Assembly: GCA_024682415.1 (NCBI GenBank)
Contig: JAIKZG010000031.1
Coordinates: 19,923 to 83,922, forward strand
Source: Prevotella sp.
GTDB lineage: Bacteria > Bacteroidota > Bacteroidia > Bacteroidales > Bacteroidaceae
DNA length: 64,000 nucleotides
Direction: 5' to 3'
In this document: positions 57,440-64,000 of the stretch, one piece after another
How the letters are laid out: each line of letters starts with the position of its first letter
Position numbering within the stretch: the first letter of the stretch is position 1
Position numbers and translations under genes: made by a program
The notes under the pieces: generated by a model
Told to the model about the DNA's origin: nothing
Seen by the model: only the letters and a program-made list of their open reading frames with translations
The model's database searches: none

Positions 57440-59257
57440 ATGAAAGGAATTATCAATAAGTATTTTATCGCTGTATTGGCTATCGGAATGATTGCCTCTA
57501 TGAGCAGCTGTTCATCGGATGATGATGACGATGACGACACAGAAGTAATTGTCGACAACGGCAACAACGATGACAACGGCGGAGGCAACACACCGGGTGG
57601 CACTGTCGCCACATCTCTCTCCGGCGAAATAGCAACATTCGACATAGCCATCGACTCACTGACCGCCGTGACGGAGACCGAGGAAGTAGACGCACTTGAT
57701 GAAGACTTCATCGAGAACAGTTCATTCAGCAAGACCATTAAGGTGAATTACAACGGCACCACAGCCACCACCGAGGGCACAGTAGACGGAGTAACTGTAG
57801 CCGTGAACGGTGCCGACGTAGTAGTGACGGCAGGCGATACAAAGGGAGTGAACTACATACTTTCGGGCAAGACCACTGACGGAATGTTCAAAGTGTATGG
57901 CACGAAGAAATATCAGATTACCCTCAACGGCGTAGACATCACCAATAACGACGGCCCTGCCATCAACGACCAGAGCGGCAAGAGAGTGTTTACCGTACTC
58001 GCCGACGGCACTACCAACAAGCTCACCGACGGCACATCTTACGCAAGCAGCACCGAAGACCAGAAAGGCGCGTTCTTTGCCGAAGGAAAGATTATTATAA
58101 GCGGCAGCGGCAAACTGCGCGTATATGGGAATAAGAAAGCCGGCATAAGTGCCGACGACCGCGTGGTGATACATAAGAATGCCAACGTATATGTGAAGAG
58201 TACGGCTGGAAACGGCATCAAGGCCAACGACGAAATAAGGATTAACGGCGGAATTGTGAATGTGGAAACATCAGCCACGGCAGCGAAAGCTATTTCATGC
58301 GACAGCATCGTAAACATCAACGGCGGACGAGTAATCTGCCTGACGACAGGCGGCGGCGAATATGACGAAGACGACAACGACGCGAGCGCGTGCGCTGGCA
58401 TCAAGAGCGACTCTACGATAAACATCACAGGCGGTGAGGTGTATTGCAAGAGCACTGGAGCAGGCGGAAAGGGTTTAAGCTGCGACAACGTGATTAACAT
58501 ATCGGGCGGAAAGGTGCGCATTGTCACCACAGGCAAGAAATATACTTACGGCTCAAGCGACTCTTCACCAAAGGGCATTAAAGCCGACGGCAACCTTACA
58601 ATCTCCGGCGGCGACATAATGGTGCGCGCGCTCGGAGGCGAAGGTTCTGAGGGAATTGAGAGCAAAGGACTGATGTATATCACAGGAGGAACGCTCAACA
58701 TATATACCTACGACGACGCTCTCAACTCGGCAAAGGATATGCACATTCAGGGCGGAACGGTCTTTGCCTACGCTACCAACAACGATGCCATCGATTCTAA
58801 CGGCAACCTCTATTTTGAGGGCGGCACTACCATAGCTTACGGAGCTTCACAACCAGAATGTGGCATTGACGCTGCCGAGGGATATAATGTATACATCAAC
58901 GGCGGCACGCTTGTTGCCATCGGTGGCGGAACAAGCTACCCGGCTACAGCAAGTAAGCAGCCGAGCATAATATATGGCGGAAGCATCAGCAATGGTTCTA
59001 CCGTTACATTGTCTAACGGTTCTACAGCCGTATTGAGCTTCACCATGCAGGGCAACTATGGCCAGAGCTGCGTTGTTCTTATGACATCGCCAAATCTTAC
59101 CAAAGGCGGCAGCTATACGCTCACATCGGGCAGCACATCGCTCGGCTCTGTTTCGTCATTGGCTTCTCCTTATTCTACGATAGGCTCTGTAAACGGAATG
59201 GGAGGAGGAGGAATGCCCGGCAATAATCCTGGCGGCGGTCCAGGCGGAAGATTCTGA
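57440..59257 (+). CDS. Carbohydrate-binding beta-helix lipoprotein (Cthe_2159-like)
   Basis: Lipobox 'MSSCSSDDDDDDD'; repeated 'INGG.V....' beta-helix rungs; 'KYQITLNGVDITNNDGPAINDQSGKRVFTVLADGTTNKLTDG'; Gly-rich C-terminus. Confidence 0.8.
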   Translation: MKGIINKYFIAVLAIGMIASMSSCSSDDDDDDDTEVIVDNGNNDDNGGGNTPGGTVATSLSGEIATFDIAIDSLTAVTETEEVDALDEDFIENSSFSKTIKVNYNGTTATTEGTVDGVTVAVNGADVVVTAGDTKGVNYILSGKTTDGMFKVYGTKKYQITLNGVDITNNDGPAINDQSGKRVFTVLADGTTNKLTDGTSYASSTEDQKGAFFAEGKIIISGSGKLRVYGNKKAGISADDRVVIHKNANVYVKSTAGNGIKANDEIRINGGIVNVETSATAAKAISCDSIVNINGGRVICLTTGGGEYDEDDNDASACAGIKSDSTINITGGEVYCKSTGAGGKGLSCDNVINISGGKVRIVTTGKKYTYGSSDSSPKGIKADGNLTISGGDIMVRALGGEGSEGIESKGLMYITGGTLNIYTYDDALNSAKDMHIQGGTVFAYATNNDAIDSNGNLYFEGGTTIAYGASQPECGIDAAEGYNVYINGGTLVAIGGGTSYPATASKQPSIIYGGSISNGSTVTLSNGSTAVLSFTMQGNYGQSCVVLMTSPNLTKGGSYTLTSGSTSLGSVSSLASPYSTIGSVNGMGGGGMPGNNPGGGPGGRF

Positions 59258-59269
59258 TAACAACATCCA

Positions 59270-59467
59270 TTAAGGTGGGTTCTATTAATTACCACCGAAA
59301 TTTTAAGTAAATAGAGATGGCTGCGTTTTGTCATCTTTCGGGCTCTTTTCGGCTCAAATTGTCACTTCGTTCGGTCACATAGCCCGCTATGCTCCATCAC
59401 TCAGTAACAATTTGTTCTCGAAAATAACTCCGAAATCTGATAAAGCTAATTAATAGAACCCACCTTA
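59270..59467. mobile_element. 198-bp MITE-like element with perfect 22-bp terminal inverted repeats
   Basis: TTAAGGTGGGTTCTATTAATTA (59270-59291) / TAATTAATAGAACCCACCTTAA (59446-59467), with nested internal palindromes (CAAATTGT/ACAATTTG, CATAGCccGCTATG). Confidence 0.55.
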
Positions 59468-59471
59468 ACAA

Positions 59472-59505
59472 AAAGCGGTTTCCGAACGAAAAATCGGAAA
59501 CCGCT
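59472..59505. terminator. Bidirectional hairpin terminator
   Basis: AAGCGGTTTCCG / CGGAAACCGCTT. Confidence 0.85.
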
Positions 59506-59527
59506 TCATTTATATATATTGTGAACT

Positions 59528-61384
59528 TTACTGCTTTTTCTTGCGAGGCTTTCTCATTGCCCAGCCTTCCTCATTGAAGTCGGGAGCTTCGCCCTTGAAG
59601 AACTGTCGCCAGTCGTCTTTCTTGCCACGTTGTCTGTTGATGTCGCGATCATCGTCATGGTGGCGACCACGACCTCTGCCTCCGTCTTTCTGCTTAGAGC
59701 CACGCGCGCCACGCTTATTGCCTTCACCGCCTTGGTCGGCATCGTTGCAGCGCACTTCTCTACCTTTATATAACGCGCCTGTCAAAGCCGATGTCACCTT
59801 GTCAGCGTCACGCTCCGGCACTTCTATATACGACTGACGCTCAAGCAAGTCTATATGGCCTATCTTCTGTCGTCCGCCCATATTCTTGTTGATGAACTGC
59901 ATGATTTCACCAGGATAGAAGCCGTCTTTTTTGCCGAGATTTATAAACAGTCGCTTGTAGCCCTTTTCTGGAGCATGAGAAGCCTTCTCTCTGTCGCCGC
60001 GACGACCGTTTCTTCCTCCGCGCTCACCACGTTCGCCACGAGATTCACGCACAGAAGGTTTCACGATTTCAGGAGCATCGGCATAGTAAGCAAGGAACTG
60101 TCCGAACTCTCTTGTCACTATCTTCTTTATCAAGTCTTCCTTGTCGATATAGTCAAAGTAGCGACTTATGTCTGCCATAAACGGCTCTATCTGCTCCTCG
60201 TCTACATCGGTCTTCAATATTGCATCCATAGCCTTGTAGAGCTGCTTCTTGCAAATCTCTTCCGACGAAGGGATTTCTCCCTCTACGAATTTCTTGCCTA
60301 TGATATGCTCTATGTTGCGCATCTTGCCACGCTCGCGTGTGTGGATAATAGCGATAGACGTACCCTTCTTTCCACCTCGTCCTGTGCGTCCGCTGCGGTG
60401 AGTATAGCTCTCCGTGTCGTCGGGCAGTCCGTAATTTATCACATGGGTAAGGTCGTTCACGTCCAATCCACGGGCAGCCACATCAGTAGCCACGAGCAGC
60501 TGAGTGAGGTGGTTGCGGAATTTCTGCATCGTGAGGTCGCGCTGTTGCTGGCTAAGGTCGCCATGCAATGACTCAGCGTTATATCCATCTCGAATAAGCT
60601 TGTCGGCTATCTCCTGAGTTTCCATCTTCGTGCGGCAGAAGATAATAGCGTATATGCTTGGATAATAGTCTACTATTCTCTTCAGCGCCAGATACTTATC
60701 CTTTGCGCTCACCATATAGTATACATGGTTTACGCTCTCCGCGCCCTCGTTTCTGCTTCCCACTACGATTTCCTTGTAGTCGCGAAGATAATTCTTTGCC
60801 ACGCGCTCCACATCCTTGCTCATTGTGGCAGAGAAGAAGAGAGAATGGCGGTCGTCGGGCAAGTTTTCATATATCTCGTTAATACTGTCAGAGAAGCCCA
60901 TATTGAGCATCTCGTCGGCCTCATCGAGCACGATATTTTTCAACTCGTCGAGCTTTACCACTCCACGGTGGAGCAAGTCAATAAGACGTCCCGGAGTGGC
61001 TACAATGATTTGCACGCCGTGTTTCAGCGAGTGAATCTGCGTCATGATTGATGCGCCGCCATAAACAGGCACCACATGCACATCATTCATATATTTAGAG
61101 AAAGAATTCAGGTCATCTGCAATCTGAAGGCAAAGTTCTCGTGTAGGTGAGAGCACGAGTGCTTGTGTCCTTTTCGACGTAGTGTCCAACTTCTGTAACA
61201 ATGGGATACCATAAGCAGCGGTCTTTCCTGTTCCCGTTTGTGCCAGTGCCACTACATCGTTGCTCTCCTCGTTGAGCAAATAAGGTATCACTTCTTCTTG
61301 AACGGGCATAGCCGTTTCAAATCCCAACTCATCTATGGCTTTGCGAATCTCTTCGCTAACACCAAGTTCTTCAAATGTCTTCAA
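59528..61384 (-). CDS. DEAD/DEAH-box RNA helicase (CsdA/DeaD-like)
   Basis: 'ALAQTGTGKTAAYGIPLLQ', 'IVLDEADEMLNMGF', 'FFSATMSKDVERVA', 'HRSGRTGRGGKKG'; apparent TTG start; RG-rich C-terminus. Confidence 0.95.
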   Translation of the reverse strand: MKTFEELGVSEEIRKAIDELGFETAMPVQEEVIPYLLNEESNDVVALAQTGTGKTAAYGIPLLQKLDTTSKRTQALVLSPTRELCLQIADDLNSFSKYMNDVHVVPVYGGASIMTQIHSLKHGVQIIVATPGRLIDLLHRGVVKLDELKNIVLDEADEMLNMGFSDSINEIYENLPDDRHSLFFSATMSKDVERVAKNYLRDYKEIVVGSRNEGAESVNHVYYMVSAKDKYLALKRIVDYYPSIYAIIFCRTKMETQEIADKLIRDGYNAESLHGDLSQQQRDLTMQKFRNHLTQLLVATDVAARGLDVNDLTHVINYGLPDDTESYTHRSGRTGRGGKKGTSIAIIHTRERGKMRNIEHIIGKKFVEGEIPSSEEICKKQLYKAMDAILKTDVDEEQIEPFMADISRYFDYIDKEDLIKKIVTREFGQFLAYYADAPEIVKPSVRESRGERGERGGRNGRRGDREKASHAPEKGYKRLFINLGKKDGFYPGEIMQFINKNMGGRQKIGHIDLLERQSYIEVPERDADKVTSALTGALYKGREVRCNDADQGGEGNKRGARGSKQKDGGRGRGRHHDDDRDINRQRGKKDDWRQFFKGEAPDFNEEGWAMRKPRKKKQ

Positions 61385-61396
61385 ATCTTTTTCTTT

Positions 61397-61428
61397 AAAA
61401 AAAGCGACTTCGCCAACCGAAGCCGCTT
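61397..61428 (-). promoter_or_regulatory. Terminator-like hairpin in the helicase 5' leader (candidate attenuator)
   Basis: Minus strand: AAGCGGCTTCG gttgg CGAAGTCGCTTTTTTT, about 13 nt before the start codon; promoter-like TAACTTTG lies upstream. Confidence 0.65.
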
Positions 61429-61569
61429 ACATTCATTATATATTGTTTCGGGTGCAAAGTTACGCATAATTTCCCGAAAACTAATCAATTACGCCGTTTT
61501 TTCTTTCTCCTTCCTTACAAGGAATGCCATCTTTTAGCCTGCCACTGGTGCTAAATATCTATAAATTAT

Positions 61570-61597
61570 AACAACTGTTATATCAACAACTGTTATA
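61570..61597. repeat. Direct repeat AACAACTGTTATA x2 within a larger palindrome
   Basis: AACAACTGTTATA at 61570-61582 and 61585-61597; flanks form ATTATAACA ... TGTTATAAT. Confidence 0.6.
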
Positions 61598-61942
61598 ATT
61601 TAGTATTTTACAAAAAGAATGGCGATGATTTGCGCTTCGTATACCCTGTATTCCGTCTTTGGTGCTTAAGGAAATATGAATTGTAGCATATAAACCGTTA
61701 TTCCTCATAAATAGAAAGTTTTTGGATTGAAGCGAAAGAAACACATTTTTTCTTTAAATCGCTTGCGGATTTAAAAATAAGGTTTATATTTGCAATTAGA
61801 ATGTGCATTACGTCTTCTGTAATGATGTGATGTGCCTTATTGGTTGAAAATATTAGCATAAGCTATTATCTTGTCCCGTCTAGAAATCGTGGAAAATTTC
61901 AAAAACATGGGAACTTCAGATAACAGTTTATGTTCACGTATA

Positions 61943-62027
61943 GGCGTGGGCGTAATCGTATCTATCCATGTTTGGGCTTTCCACGAGCCTCTAGGCGTTA
62001 GATACAGCAAAAGGTTACGAACATGCC
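61943..62027 (+). ncRNA. Candidate structured RNA/DNA motif, copy C (upstream of the orphan fimbrillin/FISUMP gene)
   Basis: GGCGTG/CATGCC and CGTAAtC/GGTTACG outer pairs; GTATCT/AGATAC; GGCTttccacgaGCC hairpin; flanking AGATAACA/TGTTATCT; TATATTTG promoter box near 61785. Confidence 0.45.
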
Positions 62028-62121
62028 TTTCGTGTTATCTCCAAGGTTTAATACTATGCTTCTATTTCTCCGCCAACTTTATTTTGAATAGTAACAATCA
62101 AAACAATTAGGAGGATTTGAT

Positions 62122-63588
62122 ATGAAGAAACAATTATTATCTTTTATGTTTATGGCATTTTCTGCCACAGCATTTATTGCTTGCTCTTCTTCAGATGAAG
62201 CAGCAAATGAGCAAGGCAATCAACTGAAACTCTCTGCCGGAATTACGGCACAGAAAGAACCTTATAATATAGGCGAGTGGGGCACTGAAATTCAAATAGG
62301 TGATATAGAAGCAGCTATTGCCAAAGAGTTTAAGGTTGATACGACTGCAATAACTCGTACTCCATGCGATGATAGCAACTGGGCAGGAATGACAAATAGA
62401 AACATTGCAGTAAAAGTCGGGAGTACGGTTTACAAATATTCTGTAGACGCAAGCGGAAATCTCACAAGCAATGCGCCCTATTATTTCACGACTACAAGCA
62501 ATGTGAGTGTTGCTTCTTGGTATCCTTATACAACGACTTCGCTTACCTCATTCTCTGTTCAGAGTGACCAAACGAGCTACGCCAACAGAGAAAAGAGCGA
62601 TTTGCTTTATGGCGCAGCAACAGTTAATCAAGGCTCTGCCAACGTAATTTCTTATTCACATAAGGTTGCGAAGCTGATTGTTTCCGTAAAGGTAAACAAT
62701 ACACAGCATATTGCGAACGGCACGATTTCTAAACTCACGATGTCGGGCATTAAACTTTCGGGCACAGTTTCTAATGGTACTTTGACTGCAAGTGGAAGCA
62801 ATGGCACAATCACTTTGCACAATACCATAGCAAGTTCAACTTCGAATAACAATTCCACAGCAACATTTGAGGCTTACCTTATTCCGCAAACTTCTACTTC
62901 TACATTTGTGGTATCGGTTGGTGGAACAAATCTTTCTATTGCCGTGCCGAGCAAGACTTTCGTTGCTGGCAAAATCCATACTCTTGAACTTATATATAAT
63001 GTGGCAGGTAGTGGAACAGAGAATGGTCATGCTTGGGTAAGAATGGGAACGTCCGTGAAATGGGCAACGACCAATTTGGGCGCAAATAACGATTATAATA
63101 AGGGAAGCTATTATCAGTGGGGTGCAACAATCCCCACGGCTACATGTGATAACAATGATAATTTAACTATAGCTTATTCCGGAACAGATCCGTGGTCTTC
63201 TTCAAATAAATATGGTTACTGGAATGTTACTTATGATATAACGCCAACAAGCGGACATGACTGTGCTCGCATTCTATGGGGTGGCACATGGAGAATGCCA
63301 ACAAAAAGTGAGCAGCAGCAATTAATTGATAATTGTACATGGGAAAAAGTTGAATATCACTCAAAAACTTGTGCAAAGATAACGGCTAAGAATGGAAATG
63401 TTATGTATTGGCCTTTTGTTGGTTCTGTTAGAATTGGTAATGGTAATGATTGGGCTTTTCGTTATATGAATTCCACTTATGTAAAATCTCATTTATATGA
63501 TATTATGTGTTATGATGCAGACGCACCATCTTTCTCTCCTTCTGCCAATAAAGATTATGGGCGTGTAACTCGCCCAGTTCTTGATTAA
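62122..63588 (+). CDS. Fimbrillin-like lipoprotein with C-terminal FISUMP domain
   Basis: 'FIACSSSDEAANEQG'; 'VISYSHKVAKLIVSV' fimbrillin motif; 'VKWATTNLGANNDYNKGSYYQWGA...GGTWRMPTKSEQQQLIDNCTW' FISUMP. Confidence 0.85.
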   Translation: MKKQLLSFMFMAFSATAFIACSSSDEAANEQGNQLKLSAGITAQKEPYNIGEWGTEIQIGDIEAAIAKEFKVDTTAITRTPCDDSNWAGMTNRNIAVKVGSTVYKYSVDASGNLTSNAPYYFTTTSNVSVASWYPYTTTSLTSFSVQSDQTSYANREKSDLLYGAATVNQGSANVISYSHKVAKLIVSVKVNNTQHIANGTISKLTMSGIKLSGTVSNGTLTASGSNGTITLHNTIASSTSNNNSTATFEAYLIPQTSTSTFVVSVGGTNLSIAVPSKTFVAGKIHTLELIYNVAGSGTENGHAWVRMGTSVKWATTNLGANNDYNKGSYYQWGATIPTATCDNNDNLTIAYSGTDPWSSSNKYGYWNVTYDITPTSGHDCARILWGGTWRMPTKSEQQQLIDNCTWEKVEYHSKTCAKITAKNGNVMYWPFVGSVRIGNGNDWAFRYMNSTYVKSHLYDIMCYDADAPSFSPSANKDYGRVTRPVLD

Positions 63589-63675
63589 GACACTGAATAA
63601 ATCGAAGTATTCATAATTAAAGCTAAGTTTATAGCCACGCGATATTGCTCGTGAGAGTAGTATCGCTTTTTCATG

Positions 63676-64000
63676 GAAATTCTTTGGCGGCTCTCAATCA
63701 AAGTTGAATGAAGTTAGAAATTCCTTGGCGACACGAAATCAAACGTGATTGGAGCTGGAGATTTCTTGGCGAAACGAAATCAAACCTGATTGGAGCTGGA
63801 AATTTCTTGGCGACACAAAACCAAACTTGATTGGAGCTGGAAATTCCTTGGCGACACAAAATCAAACCTGATTGGAGCTGGAAATTTCTTGGCGGCACGA
63901 AATCAAACTTGATTGAAACTGGAGATTTCTTGGCGACACGAAACCAAACTTGATTGGAGCTGGAAATTCCTTGGCGGCACGAAAGCAAACCTGATTGGAG
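63676..64000. repeat. 41-bp tandem repeat array 2 (8 units, runs off the window end)
   Basis: GARATTYCTTGGCGRCACRAAATCAAACYTGATTGGAGCTG units start at 63676, 63717, 63758, 63799, 63840, 63881, 63922 and 63963; exact 41-bp spacing. Confidence 0.97.

Overview
The window looks like a chromosomal segment from a Bacteroidota genome, probably Prevotella/Segatella-like. This is inferred from recurrent TAnnTTTG promoter boxes, SusC/SusD pairs, fimbrillin lipoproteins and GSCFA/DUF2851/TM2/CD225 proteins. No rRNA, tRNA, CRISPR or IS transposase was recognised. Core content includes YfhO and GSCFA proteins, a BtuB-like TonB receptor, L-serine ammonia-lyase, two SusC/SusD pairs, a CoA transferase, two PLP sulfur-amino-acid enzymes, a VanX-like dipeptidase, DprA, DusB, an ECF sigma pair, ArgB, SpeA, a pectinesterase, a dGTPase, an acyl-CoA ligase, a GH78 rhamnosidase and a DEAD-box helicase. 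Four things stand out. (1) A type-V (FimA/Mfa1-like) pilus locus at about 46.6-57.2 kb has six tandem fimbrillins, an Mfa2-type anchor, a DUF3575 protein, a tyrosine recombinase and an adjacent clostripain-family (C11) protease; all six fimbrillins carry an (S/T)-Arg site at an equivalent N-terminal position and the anchor lacks it. (2) A 41-bp-period tandem repeat family forms two same-orientation arrays (16.5 and 63.7 kb) plus two decayed ~41-bp-period arrays near 29.1-29.7 kb, one of which resembles the family in inverted orientation. (3) Three dispersed copies of a ~85-nt motif with compensatory helix changes (5.09, 42.82 and 61.94 kb) may be a structured RNA or a structured recombination site. 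(4) Several compact regulatory structures are visible: a terminator-like hairpin in the DEAD-box helicase leader, an operator-like repeat and attenuator upstream of the recombinase, 32-bp iterated repeats upstream of an AAA/DUF4143 ATPase, and a 198-bp MITE-like inverted-repeat element. All assignments were made by reading the sequence; no database search was run.
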